Shown here: positions 17,191 through 26,568 of the stretch, piece after piece | Layout of the letters: every line of letters begins with the position of its first letter | How positions within the stretch are numbered: position 1 is the stretch's first letter | Origin: JAUXJB01 sp965226855 | GTDB lineage: Bacteria; Myxococcota_A; UBA9160; SZUA-336 | DNA length: 64,000 nt | Direction: 5' to 3' | Assembly: GCA_965226855.1 (NCBI GenBank) | Contig: CBDDEE010000032.1 | Coordinates: 824,838-888,837, forward strand | Translations under genes and position numbers: made by a program | Notes under the pieces: model-generated | Told to the model about the DNA's origin: nothing | The model's database searches: none | Seen by the model: the letters and a program-made list of their open reading frames with translations, nothing else

Positions 17191-18030
17191 GCTGGGACTC
17201 GTCCTGATCTCCCTAGCTCTCATGGTGCGGCCGGGTTTCAGCTGGGGAATCGACTTCGTCGGCGGGACCGTCATTGAGGTGGACGTGCCCGAGGACCTGG
17301 GGGATGTCGACGAAGGACGCGTCCGCGGCGTACTCTCTCGACTTGGCTTTCCCGACGCCGTGATCGTGCGCCTGGGCAGGCGACGCCGGTCACTCATTTC
17401 GCATCAGCGTCAAGGCGTCGGAGGAGGAACGTCGCGACCTCTCGATCGAGATAATCGAGAGCCTAACGGAGGAGCTGGGCACATCCGTCGTGCCGCAGCG
17501 CATCACCTCCATCGGGCCGCGCCTGGGTGGTGAGCAGCAGCTGCGTGGGATTTTGGCGCTGCTGACCTCGTGGGCTCTGATCCTACTCTATATCTGGTTC
17601 CGCTTTGACCTGCGGTACGCGCCGGGTGCGGTCGCGGCCCTCGTGCACGACGTGATCATCACAGTTGGAGTGTTTCTGGCACTACGCTGGGAGTTCAATC
17701 TGCAGACGCTCGCTGCTCTGCTCGTGGTGATCGGCTACCTCGCTCAACGACACGATCGTCACCTATGACCGCATCCGAGAGAACCTGCAGGCACGCGGAA
17801 CCACCCATCTGGAAGACGTGGTGAACCAGAGTATCAACCAGACGCTCGCGCGGACCTTGCTCACCTCGATGACCACGATGGCGGTCGTGGGCGCGATCCT
17901 GCTGCTGGGGGGATCGGTCCTACGCGGGTTCGCGACGGCGCTCTTGGTCGGAATCGTAGTGGGGACCTATTCCACGATCTACATCGCGAGCAACCTGCTC
18001 ATCCTTCTCGAGCGGCGCTACGCCCGCTGA
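17123..18030 (+). pseudogene. secF: secF, protein-export membrane subunit, two frameshifts
   Basis: ATG 17123 (MELIRPDVNFDFIGKAP), first transmembrane helix, then GIDFVGGTVIEV. The frame slips near 17383 before HSFRISVKASEEER. The core (SIGPRLGGEQQLRGI, AVAALVHDVIITVGVF) is intact. It slips again near 17745, where TACCTCGCTC should read TACTCGCTC to give the conserved GYSLNDTIVTYDRIREN. Total span is about 302 codons, the normal length. SecF assists Sec-dependent export with SecD, which is not present upstream. Either a decaying duplicate or two base errors. Confidence 0.9.
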
Positions 18031-18264
18031 GCACCGTTTCTGACTGCGCGCGAGCCTCTCAAGAACATGCACTCCCACACCCTCCAGTTACTCACCGGCA
18101 CCACGAGAAACTCTAGGCACAGTGGCGACTCGCCTCTCTCTAGCTGTGCGGCAGTCGGCAGCCGCTCCCTCGCAACGGAGCGGGCGCGATTTCGTCTCGC
18201 AAGTGCCGCCGCGCAGGGCTACGCCAGCACCGCCTCCAGCGTCTCCGCGTAGCCGCGTCTTGAC

Positions 18265-18600
18265 TCACCGGATCACCACGTTCTCGCGCTCTTCCTGCAC
18301 CGCCCGGGACTCGGGCAGCAGCGTGGCGCATAGGACGGGCGTCACCGTGACCGCGACGAGGAGTGAAGCCAGAATCGAGACCACGTACGCGAAGCCCAGA
18401 AGCAGGAGGAGCCGTCCCTCGACCGCGCTCAGGAAGAAGAGCGGCATGGGCATTCACGATGGGTGCCCTGGATCTCGCGCGAGGCGTCGTGGATGAGGGG
18501 CAGGACCTGGCCGGCGCTCGTCGGGCGGCCGATGGTGGTTCTCCGTCAGCCGCCGGAAGACGTTCTCCACGTAGATGGGGTCATTCACCAGTCTAGTATG
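18265..18600 (-). pseudogene. heavy-metal RND efflux pump (CusA/CzcA) internal fragment
   Basis: Minus-strand translation gives NDPIYVENVFRRL, ASREIQGT and LFFLSAVEGRLLLLLGFAYVVSILASLLVAVTVTPVL in different frames. These are consecutive blocks around transmembrane helices 4-6 of HME-type RND pumps. Both ends of the gene (about 1000 residues) are absent. Between 18031 and 18264 nothing else is recognised. Confidence 0.75.
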
Positions 18601-18623
18601 GGTGGAGACGGGAGAGCGTAGCG

Positions 18624-20351
18624 ATGACCTCCTTATCCGAGCTCCGGGAGTGGCATCTCCTGGTCTTCTTGAGCCAGATGCTCCTCCTCCTGGTGCTTGC
18701 GCGGGGGCTCGGAGAGGCGTTTCGCGCGTTCGGGCACCCGCGCTTGGTCGGCGAGATCCTCGTCGGCATCATGCTGGGTCCGACGCTTCTCGGCCGCCTC
18801 GTGCCCGGCCTGCAGCTCGCACTGTTCCCGGACGATCCGCTCCAGTACGCGATGCTCGAGACGGTCTCGTGGCTCGGGGTGCTCTTCCTGCTGCTCGAGA
18901 CGGGACTCGAGGTCAACGTCTCGGCCGCGTGGCGCCTGCGCGGCCCGTCGCTGCGCATCGGGATCATCGGCGTGATCGTCCCGCTCGTCGTCGGCTTCGC
19001 TCTGTCGCTACTGCTGCCGTCCCGCTACCTGCCGGGCGAGGAGCATCGTGTCGTATTCGCGCTGTTCCTCGGCACGACCATGGCCATCAGCGCGATGGTG
19101 ATCATCGCGCGCGTGCTCCGCGAGCTGGATCTCATCAAAAGCGACCTGGGGCTGGTCACGCTGTGCGGGTACGCGGTGAACGACATCCTCGCATGGGTGA
19201 TCTTCAGCCTGGTCCTCGCCACGGCGACGCGGAGTGGTGTCGACGCGCTGTCGGTGGCCGGCCTGCTGGCGCTCACCGTGGCGTTCACCGCCGCTTGCCT
19301 GACGCTCGGCGTGCGCGCCACCGAGCGGGCGATCTCGCTGCTGGGCAAGAGGCTGCCACAGCAGCCCGGCGCGGTGCTGACGCTGGTGACCTGCATCGGT
19401 CTCCTGTGCGGAGCCGTCACGGCCTGGATCGGGCTCACGGCCCTGCTGGGCTTCTTCCTCGCCGGGATCATGGCGGGCGAGGCGCGCGGGCTGTCCGAGC
19501 AGGTGCGAAACACGCTGACGCAGATGGTCCATGCGATCTTCGTGCCCGTCTACTTCGCGACCATCGCGCTTCGCATCGACTTCTTTGCGAACTTCGACCT
19601 TTTCCTGGTCTCGTTCGTCACGCTCGTCTCGATCGGCGCCAAGTTCCTGGGGGCCTGGCTCGGGGCGTTCGGCTCCAGCCTGTCACGAGAAGATCGTGTC
19701 TCTATCGGGATCGCCTTCACGCCGAGCGGGGTCACCGGCATCGTCGTTGGCTCCGTCGCGCTGGAGGTCGGGATCCTCACGGTGCCGGCGTTCGTGGCGA
19801 TCGTGTTCTCCGCGATCTTCTCCTCGGTCCTGATCGGACCGTGGCTCTTGTGGTCGATCCAGCGCCGCCGCGAGGTCGAGGTTCTCGGCTACCTCGTGGG
19901 CGGCGCCGTCTCGTCCGATCTGCGAGGGCGCACGCGCACCGAGGCGCTCCACGAGCTCTCCGACCGTCTGGCTGCCAGCCGGAGAGATCTCGACGGCGAG
20001 GCCCTGTTCGCGGAAGTGCAGGCGCGCGAGGAGCTCATGGGAACCGGACTGGGCGACGGCGTTGCGATCGCGCACGCGCGCCTCGAGTCCCTGGCGCGCC
20101 CGCTGCTCACCTTCGGGCGGTCCGTGGCAGGCGTCGACTGGGATGCTCCGGATGGCCTGCCGGTTCACCACGTGTTCCTGCTGCTCACGCCGGTGCAGGA
20201 TCACGGCCTGCAGCTGCAGATCCTGGCCGCCATCGCGCAGGCCATGTCCCGACCGGAAGCGGGCGAACGTCTCGAGCGCGCGGACGGGGCCGACGAGATT
20301 CGAGCGGCGCTCGCAGAGGTGCTGTCGGCGCAGCGCATGCGTTCGGGTTGA
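18624..20351 (+). CDS. CPA2-type cation:proton antiporter fused to a C-terminal PTS EIIA domain
   Basis: 575 residues. The first about 410 form 11-13 transmembrane helices of a Na+(K+)/H+ exchanger (GHPRLVGEILVGIMLGPTLLG; FTPSGVTGIVVGSVALEVGIL). Residues about 430-570 are a PTS EIIA domain of the fructose/nitrogen type, with the phosphorylatable His484 in GVAIAHARLE. Fusion of a transporter to EIIA suggests that ion transport is set by phosphate flow through the PTS, carbon status or nitrogen status. ATG 18624 is the only plausible start. The region 20352-20716 holds no gene. Confidence 0.88.
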   Translation: MTSLSELREWHLLVFLSQMLLLLVLARGLGEAFRAFGHPRLVGEILVGIMLGPTLLGRLVPGLQLALFPDDPLQYAMLETVSWLGVLFLLLETGLEVNVSAAWRLRGPSLRIGIIGVIVPLVVGFALSLLLPSRYLPGEEHRVVFALFLGTTMAISAMVIIARVLRELDLIKSDLGLVTLCGYAVNDILAWVIFSLVLATATRSGVDALSVAGLLALTVAFTAACLTLGVRATERAISLLGKRLPQQPGAVLTLVTCIGLLCGAVTAWIGLTALLGFFLAGIMAGEARGLSEQVRNTLTQMVHAIFVPVYFATIALRIDFFANFDLFLVSFVTLVSIGAKFLGAWLGAFGSSLSREDRVSIGIAFTPSGVTGIVVGSVALEVGILTVPAFVAIVFSAIFSSVLIGPWLLWSIQRRREVEVLGYLVGGAVSSDLRGRTRTEALHELSDRLAASRRDLDGEALFAEVQAREELMGTGLGDGVAIAHARLESLARPLLTFGRSVAGVDWDAPDGLPVHHVFLLLTPVQDHGLQLQILAAIAQAMSRPEAGERLERADGADEIRAALAEVLSAQRMRSG

Positions 20352-20716
20352 CCACCCCCGCACGCGAACTGGGGCCGGTCCTCCTGCTCTTCGGACGTAC
20401 ACGTGCGCCAGGCGGTAGAGCACCTGAACACCCACCGGCACGACGAGGGGTATACCTCCATGCGCATCCGGTCTCCCGACCTCCACCCGCCAACGCCCAC
20501 TGGCATCGCCACCAACAGCTCGTACAAGCGCATCCGCACTGGCCCGACCTCCACCACCGCCATAAGCACTCGTGAATCATTGCCTGGTGGTGCACCGCCC
20601 ATGGCCAGACCAGGTTTGGTATCCGAGCCCGCGATGACGACGGTGATCGTTGACATGGCGGGGGCCAGCGAGGCGGGTGAGATCCTGCCTCAGATTGTGC
20701 CGGGGAAACTAGTCAA

Positions 20717-20880
20717 GTGCTCAAGGTTACCATTGGCGTTGCGCTGCTCTTGGTGATCGACCTCTTCGGCTATCGCAGGATCTTCACCCGTTTGCGCTTC
20801 CCCATCGGTGCCCGGCTCAATCTCTCTCACCGGTACGGAGTCATACTGGTCGGCATCGCCCTGAGTGCAACGAGGAGTCT
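20717..20880 (+). pseudogene. 5' fragment duplicated from the antiporter at 25357
   Basis: Starting at the same GTG (LKVTIGVALLLVI), about 165 bp match 25357-25520 at roughly 85% identity; the resemblance ends near 20878, where IS110-derived sequence begins. Only the first transmembrane helix and the loop after it remain. Confidence 0.75.
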
Positions 20881-21074
20881 TCTGAGCCTGTTCCCTCGCT
20901 GTTCGACTTCTGCCGCCTTCCCCGTCGAAGTTCTGATCGTGGTGGACCATTCCGTGGATGGAGTGCAGGAGCTTCCTCATCACCGCGAAGATGGCCTGGA
21001 GCTTGGTCTTCCCGCGCGCCACAGCATTCTCGTAGAAGGCTCGGACGTGGGGATCGTAGCGAGTGGCGACTAGG

Positions 21075-22109
21075 TGTGGTTCCTAAGCACGTTGTTCACG
21101 GGCTTCTCTGAGCCGGCTGATCGGGGGTTTCATTCCGAGGGCTCTGTGGGGTCTCTTGTGATTGTAGTGCTTAAGCCAAGGCCGGAGTGCAGAGGTTCTG
21201 AGAGCTGAGGTCCTATAGGGACGTTTGTACGCCCACCTCTGGGTCAGGGTCTGGATGAAGCGCTCGGCCTTGCCGTTGGTCTTGGGTGTGTAGGGCTTGG
21301 TGAAGATTTGATTGATCTCGCGCTCGCAACAGAGAGCCGCGAAGCGCTTGGACCTGTAGCAGGGCGCGTTGTCGGTCATGACCCGCTGGACCCCGATGCC
21401 GCGTGCCCGGTACCAGGCCAGGGCCCGACGCAGGAAGGCCGTAGCGGTGTTGGCCCGTTCGTCGGAAAGCACTTCGACGTAGGCCAGCCGCGTATGGTCA
21501 TCGATGCAGACGTGGGCGAACTCCCAGCCGATGCCGTAGACCCGCTTGGAGCGATCGCCGTGGATGCGATGCCCAACCCCGCGGATCCGAGCCAGTTTCT
21601 TGGTGTCCAGGTGGAGGAGCTCGCCGGGGGACGCTCGCTCGTAGCGCCGCACCGGCTCCTCGGGTTCCAGGCGCGAGAGCTTGTGGAGTCCCAGACGTCG
21701 GAGGATCAGAGAGACGGTCGAGAGCGGGATGGAGGTCCGGGAGGCGATCTCAGAGGCCGTCCAGCGGCGACGACGTAGCCGCTCGACACGTCGGACGACG
21801 CGGGCGGGCGTGCGCCGCGGGATCCTCCGGGGCCTCGAGCGCCGGTCCGCCAGGCCCGGTCGGCCTTCGTCGCGATACCGGGCCAGCCACTTGTAGGCCG
21901 TCCGTAAACTGACACCTGCCGCCTCTGCGGCTTCCGAGACCGTCCAATGCTGTTCGCGGACGCGCTGCACGAGCAGCCAACGACCGGAGGGCGTCGTCCT
22001 CGCGTTAGGATGGAGCTTCATTCAGGTGCTTTCCTCTGAGGCTGGGGGTTGGTGGTACAAACCCTTTTCTCAGAGGAGCCCTGGATGAACAACCTCCTTG
22101 GGAATCACA
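21075..22109. mobile_element. IS481-family insertion sequence with 24-bp terminal repeats and 6-bp target duplication
   Basis: 1035 bp. Ends begin TGTGGTTCCTAAG (left) and TGTGATTCCCAAG (right, reverse complement); 20 of the outer 24 bases agree. ACTAGG occurs on both sides (21069-21074 and 22110-22115), and only one copy is needed in the restored IS110 gene, so it is the target-site duplication. It carries a single transposase gene. Confidence 0.9.
21083..22021 (-). CDS. IS481-family transposase
   Basis: 312 residues, intact. N-terminal HTH (TVSEAAEAAGVSLRTAYKWLARYRDEG) and a second HTH (WTASEIASRTSIPLSTVSLIL) precede the rve DDE domain: Asp in LLHLDTKKL, Asp in VMTDNAPCY, Glu in KTNGKAERF, then the conserved YNHKRPHRALG close. 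It fills the element almost end to end and is likely active. Confidence 0.95.
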   Translation of the reverse strand: MKLHPNARTTPSGRWLLVQRVREQHWTVSEAAEAAGVSLRTAYKWLARYRDEGRPGLADRRSRPRRIPRRTPARVVRRVERLRRRRWTASEIASRTSIPLSTVSLILRRLGLHKLSRLEPEEPVRRYERASPGELLHLDTKKLARIRGVGHRIHGDRSKRVYGIGWEFAHVCIDDHTRLAYVEVLSDERANTATAFLRRALAWYRARGIGVQRVMTDNAPCYRSKRFAALCCEREINQIFTKPYTPKTNGKAERFIQTLTQRWAYKRPYRTSALRTSALRPWLKHYNHKRPHRALGMKPPISRLREAREQRA

Positions 22110-23197
22110 ACTAGGGCCGGCATGAACAAGGCGGCAGGCAAGTGCCGATTGTCGGTCTTGGAGATTCGCGCGGGTCGGCGAATGGAGCTCCCGGAATCGC
22201 AGGCGCGCGGATCGAGGCCGGCATGGGCCACCCACTGGCGCGGCGTCATGTCTGGAGGCAGCACGGCGAGCTCGGCCAGGAGGCGAATCGCACTCGTCGT
22301 TGCGATCCCCTTGACCGAGACCAGATGCTGAAAGCTTCGTGCGAGCTCGGGGCTCCGCTCAATCACGTGCAGCGCCTCTTTTGCGAGTCCCGCGATGCTC
22401 GCCTTGAGGTAGTCCAAGTGAGCCTCCGCATCTGCCCGCAGGATTTCCGGAAGCGCTTCACTCTGCTCACTGGCATGAATCCGGTTCTGCTCCTGGGCCG
22501 CCGTCAAGGTCAGAGCCGTGATCCGACGAGAAATCGCCCGTAGCTCCAGGACTTCGGTGGATAGCGCCGCCCAGGGCACGAACGGCATGGAGCGAGCGAA
22601 CTCGAGGATGGCCCGCGCATCCGTGCGATCGGTCTTCGAGCGCTGCATCCGTGCGCGGGTGAAGTCCTTGGTCGCTCGAGGATTGGCGACCATCACCTCG
22701 ATCCCCTTGGCCCGGTGCAGCGCCAGCGCCAGGTCCAGGCTGTAGATCCCGGTCGCCTCGACACACACCCTGGCCCGACGCCCACCATGGGTCAGCGTGC
22801 GGCACAGCTTCCGGTGTCCCATTGGGGTGTTCTCAAACAGAGATCCCGACCCTCCTCCAGCGCCACGGAAAGGCTCTTCGCGCTAACATCCTCGCCTGCC
22901 ACGACCAAGCTTCTTCATCGCCCCCCCTTGCGATATGCTGCTCTCCGGTCCCCCGACCCTGCGCCGACGCCTACCGACCTTATGGATGCAGGCTCCTTGG
23001 GCCTCGGATACTCCACGGCATGGGCGAAGAGGGGCGGGGGACCCATCTAACTAACAAGCTCTTGGCTTCAGGCAGCTCGGTCTCCCCGGAGAGCCTCTTC
23101 ATACTACGCCGGGGCGAAGATCAGGGAACTTGGTCTAGATACAAGGTAGGCCGGCACGGGCGGCCGCACTGCCTTGCCTCACACTTTCGGAGGCCCC

Positions 23198-23626
23198 ATG
23201 CATCGAATTCTCGAACTAGCTGTGGTGATTTCGGCGATAGTACTTGGCACAGCCAACGCGGGACAACCACTCGGGGTTGAAAGCGAGGGAAAGTACGAGG
23301 ATATCAAGATCGATGAGGTTGTAGCGGGGCATCTCACCGAGTTGAACGGACGGTATAGACTCCGTGTCGCGGAGGTGACCTACGATCCGGGCGGCCACAT
23401 CGGCTCACACCACCATGTCGGTCCTGGAATCCGGTGCGTTACGAATGGCGAGCTGACCTACGTTCAGCCCGACAAGACGACGATCTACAAGGGCGGCGAC
23501 TGCTTTTTTGAGTCCGGTGCCGTGAGTCATACAGCTCACAACGCCACCGAAGAGCCCGTCGTTCTACTGAACTTTCAACTCCTTCCCGCAGATTGGTCCA
23601 AGGGCTCAGCTATACCGCCCAGGTAG
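23198..23626 (+). CDS. secreted cupin-domain protein
   Basis: ATG 23198 with GGAGG upstream, then a signal peptide (HRILELAVVISAIVLGTANA). Single cupin barrel: motif 1 with metal ligands in GGHIGSHHHVGPGIRCV and motif 2 near GAVSHTAHNATEEP. 142 residues. Periplasmic metal-dependent enzyme or binding protein; substrate unknown. It lies 29 bp from a second cupin gene, probably a tandem pair. The stretch 22916-23197 shows no gene. Confidence 0.75.
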   Translation: MHRILELAVVISAIVLGTANAGQPLGVESEGKYEDIKIDEVVAGHLTELNGRYRLRVAEVTYDPGGHIGSHHHVGPGIRCVTNGELTYVQPDKTTIYKGGDCFFESGAVSHTAHNATEEPVVLLNFQLLPADWSKGSAIPPR

Positions 23627-23960
23627 ATCTGCGCCGGCCTAAGGGGGGTCCTGCGATGCATCGTGCTAACGCGACGATCCTGCTCGGGCTCTTAGCCACT
23701 GGCGTCGGCGTCACGGCCGGCGCACCACCTCCGACCAGACCGAGCGGGTTCTCCGAACTTCATCGGGTCGACGTAAGCGGCGCAGACGATCTCGAAATTG
23801 TCATGGGCCTAATCAGGAGAACCGCAGGATCAGTCGGCGCAAAGCACTACCATCCTGGCGGGGAGCTCGGCTTCATTCTCGAAGGGGGCGTGACGGTCGT
23901 AACGGAGAGCGAGCCCCCGGTAAGCCTCAAGGCGGGCGATAGCTTCTATCAGCCGCCTAG

Positions 23961-25231
23961 CAGGCTGCGGAGAAAGTGACTGGGTTGGGCGGGACGCCTC
24001 TGACGGGAGGCGTGCCGAGCAGGGAGAGGGATCGCCGTTCCCGGTACGAACCGGTTCGGTGTCGCACGGGTAGATCTTGCGGGATCATGAGCTATGTCGC
24101 CTCCAACAGGTTGCGGATACGGACCAGGTTGTAGGCCGCAGCAGTGAAGGTGAAGACCCAGCCGACCCGATCCGTGCCCCGGTGCCGGGTCTTGCGCATC
24201 AAGCCCACCGTCTTCATCCAGCCAAACACCTCCTCCACCCGTTTGCGGAAGCGCTGGCTCACCTCGTAGCCCGGGTGTCCTGTGGTCCTTCGATCGATCG
24301 CGCTTCGGCGGTTCGTCGTGTTCTGTGCCACGTGCGGGGTAACGCTCCAGGCCCGAAGCGCCTGCACAAAGCTCTTGGCGTCGTAGCCCTTGTCTCCAGC
24401 CAGGGTGATCCGGCGAGCGCCCCCCAGACCCAGCACCATCTCGAGAGCCGCTTCGCGCTCCGCATACCCCGACGCCTGAGTGAGCTTCGCCGCCACCACC
24501 AGGCCGTTGCGGTTCTCCGTCACGACGTGTCCCTGATACGCGAGCCGCGCGCCCTGGCCCCTCATCCCCGCCAGTCGGGCGTCCGGATCCGTCCTCGACG
24601 CATGCGTCTGGTTGCTCCGCTTCTCGCCCCGGAAGTTGACCGTCGGGTTGCCCGGGTCGTCATCGTCCCTGCGCTTCTCGTCCTTGCGCACGAAGCTCTT
24701 CTGGCTCGCCCACGCCTCGATCAGCGTCCCGTCCACCGTGAAGTGCTCCGATGACACCAACCCCTCCGACTCCGCCTGCGCCAGCACCGCCTCGAAGAAA
24801 TGCTGAGCGACCTCGCCCTTCAGCAGCCGTTCCCGATTCTTGGTGAACACCGTCGCGCTGAACACCTCATCGTCCAGCTCCAGGCCCACGAACCAGCGGT
24901 AGAGCAGGTTGTAGTCGATCTGCTCGATCAGCTGGCGCTCGCTCCGGATCGTGTACAGCACCTGCAACAGCAGCGCCCGCAACAGCTGCTCCGGCGGGAC
25001 CGACGGTCGGCCGACCCCTTTGGCGTAGATACCATCGAAGCGTCGCGACAGCTGCTCCAGCGCCGCGTCCACCAGTCGCCGGATCGCTCGAAGCGGATGG
25101 TCCTCGGGAATCCGGGACTCCAGCGATACGTAGCTGAAGATCCCACCCTGGAGCGTCTGCGGTCCTCTCACATCTCCCCCTTGGGGCTTCCCTCAAAGGT
25201 ACCCTTCGATGAGGAGTTTTTCAGCAGCCTG
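23961..25231. mobile_element. IS5-family insertion sequence, copy 1 (1271 bp)
   Basis: The target duplication CTAG stands at 23957-23960 and 25232-25235. Terminal inverted repeats start CAGGCTGCGGAGAAA (left) and CAGGCTGCTGAAAAA (right, reverse complement). An almost identical copy of the same length is at 46121-47391, so transposition was recent. Confidence 0.95.
24092..25171 (-). CDS. IS5-family transposase
   Basis: 359 residues, intact. N-terminal DUF772-type segment (LESRIPEDHPLRAIRRLVD, GRPSVPPEQLLRALLLQ) followed by the DDE core: Asp in HFTVDGTLIEAW, Asp in ITLAGDKGYDAK and the Glu-containing QRFRKRVEEVFGWMK. A single residue (Val to Ile in LLKGEVAQ) distinguishes it from the second copy. 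Confidence 0.95.
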   Translation of the reverse strand: MRGPQTLQGGIFSYVSLESRIPEDHPLRAIRRLVDAALEQLSRRFDGIYAKGVGRPSVPPEQLLRALLLQVLYTIRSERQLIEQIDYNLLYRWFVGLELDDEVFSATVFTKNRERLLKGEVAQHFFEAVLAQAESEGLVSSEHFTVDGTLIEAWASQKSFVRKDEKRRDDDDPGNPTVNFRGEKRSNQTHASRTDPDARLAGMRGQGARLAYQGHVVTENRNGLVVAAKLTQASGYAEREAALEMVLGLGGARRITLAGDKGYDAKSFVQALRAWSVTPHVAQNTTNRRSAIDRRTTGHPGYEVSQRFRKRVEEVFGWMKTVGLMRKTRHRGTDRVGWVFTFTAAAYNLVRIRNLLEAT

Positions 25232-25356
25232 CTAGGGAATGGCACGTCGTCAGCACCGACACCGAAGGGGCCCATACACTCGTCATTCGAGTTCTTGAGA
25301 AGGGACAGGCGATGGTCGTTGCAGTCGACTAGCCGACCTTCGAGAAAACTAGGCAG

Positions 25357-26568
25357 GTGCTCAAGGTTACCATTGGCGTTGCGCTGCTCCTGGTGATTGC
25401 CCTCTTGGGCTATCGCAGGTCCTTCACCCGTTTGCGCTTCTCCATCGGTGCCCGACTCATCTTCCTCACTGGTACCGAGTTCATACTGGTCGGCGTCGCC
25501 CTAGGCGACAACCTGATCGGGCTCTTAGACGAGCAGACCATCCGCAGCTTGACACCGCTATTCAGCTTAGGACTGGGCATCGTCGGTCTAATTTTCGGAA
25601 TGCAGCTCGAGCTCGATAAGATGCTCCGCTTCCCTGCCCGCTATCTCCCGATGGCCATGATTCAGGCGGCGTTCACCATGCTGGTCGTTTTCTGGCCCTC
25701 CCACTTCATCCTCGGAAAGCTGTTCGGTGATCACGGGCGGTCGACTCTGCTCGCCTCCCTGGTGCTAGCCGCCACAGCCGCCTGTACCGGCCAGACGGCG
25801 CTGGCTCTAATCGATAGGGAATTGAAGCTGCGAGGGGCGCGGGTGATGCAGCTGCTTCGCTACATCTCCAGTGTCGACGCCGTGGTCGGTCTTGCAGCCC
25901 TCGGCTTGGCGTTTTGTCTGATGCATACCCAACCGGTAATGGGTTTCAACGCCGGCGTCAGCTTGCAGTGGTTTGCCCTCTCGCTGGCGATTGGCACGGC
26001 CATGGGAATCCTGCTGCACCTGCTGACCCGGATCCGCTGTGGCGAAGAGGAGCTGCTGGTCTTTGTCATAGGCATGGTGGTGTTCTCCAGCGGCATCGCT
26101 CTCTACTGCAAGCTCTCGCCGCTGTTCATCAACGCGCTTATGGGGCTGGTGGCCACCAACATGCCAGGCTCAAAGGAGCGCATATTCAATCTTCTGCTGC
26201 GAGTGGAGAAGCCCTTCTACATCGTCTTTTTGATCCTGGCCGGAGCCATCTGGCGTCCGGGGTCGCCCTGGGCGTTACCCCTTGCCGCCCTGTACTTGGG
26301 CCTACGTTTTGTTGGGAAAGTCTCCGGAGGATATCTCGCTGCAAGAGCGGCAACGGACGACTCACGGCCCCCTCCCGGATTGGGATTGGGCCTCATCTCC
26401 CAGGGGGGAATGGCCATCGCCATGGTCATGAATTACTACCAGTTGAGTTCTGTGCCGGTGACCGAAGTGGTGGTGACCGCCGTGTTGATCGCTGTGATCA
26501 TCAACGAGCTGGTCGGCCCCTCTCTAGCCAAGTCTGTGCTCAGCAGGGCAGGCGAGATCGAAGGATGA
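25357..26568 (+). CDS. CPA2-type cation:proton antiporter (first of a pair)
   Basis: GTG 25357; 403 residues in 11-12 transmembrane helices. Recognisable blocks are TEFILVGVALGDNLIGLLD, a helix with AATAACTGQTALALID, RYISSVDAVVGLAALGLAF and GLGLISQGGMAIAMVMNYYQL near the end, as in KefB/NapA-like carriers. Its stop overlaps the ATG of the next antiporter gene (ATGA), so the two are translated together. Likely exchanges Na+ or K+ for H+ at the inner membrane, perhaps as a heteromer. Confidence 0.85.
   Translation: MLKVTIGVALLLVIALLGYRRSFTRLRFSIGARLIFLTGTEFILVGVALGDNLIGLLDEQTIRSLTPLFSLGLGIVGLIFGMQLELDKMLRFPARYLPMAMIQAAFTMLVVFWPSHFILGKLFGDHGRSTLLASLVLAATAACTGQTALALIDRELKLRGARVMQLLRYISSVDAVVGLAALGLAFCLMHTQPVMGFNAGVSLQWFALSLAIGTAMGILLHLLTRIRCGEEELLVFVIGMVVFSSGIALYCKLSPLFINALMGLVATNMPGSKERIFNLLLRVEKPFYIVFLILAGAIWRPGSPWALPLAALYLGLRFVGKVSGGYLAARAATDDSRPPPGLGLGLISQGGMAIAMVMNYYQLSSVPVTEVVVTAVLIAVIINELVGPSLAKSVLSRAGEIEG

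Larger units (their letters stand above)
20881..22915 (-). pseudogene. IS110-family transposase, split by an IS481 element
   Basis: Reading down the minus strand from 22915 gives MKKL, VAGEDVSAKSLSVALEEG (first DEDD aspartate), LFENTPMGHRKL, CVEATGIY and KTDRTDARAI, then the helix-hairpin-helix region and NRHLPAALFMPALV at 22115. The coding sequence resumes at 21069 with ATRYDPHVRAFYENAVARGKTKLQAIFAVMRKLL, the IS110 C-terminus. Joining the two across the inserted IS481 restores the frame exactly (PALVATRYDP). Two further one-base slips near 22840 and 22905 affect the N-terminus. Confidence 0.85.
23656..25332 (+). pseudogene. second cupin gene, interrupted by IS5-family element
   Basis: ATG 23656, signal peptide (ANATILLGLLATGVGVTAG), then a cupin barrel (GAKHYHPGGELGFILEGGVTVV, LKAGDSFYQPP). 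The frame enters the insertion sequence at 23961. On the far side (25236-25332) the lost end is still present: EWHVVSTDTEGAHTLVIRVLEKGQAMVVAVD and a stop. Removing the element and one CTAG restores QPPREWH in frame, so the gene was intact until the insertion. Confidence 0.9.

Noticed and set aside
18575..20575. A 666-residue plus-strand ORF over the antiporter-EIIA gene
   Set aside because: Composition is typical of an out-of-frame reading of a high-GC gene; the overlapping frame has transmembrane and EIIA features.
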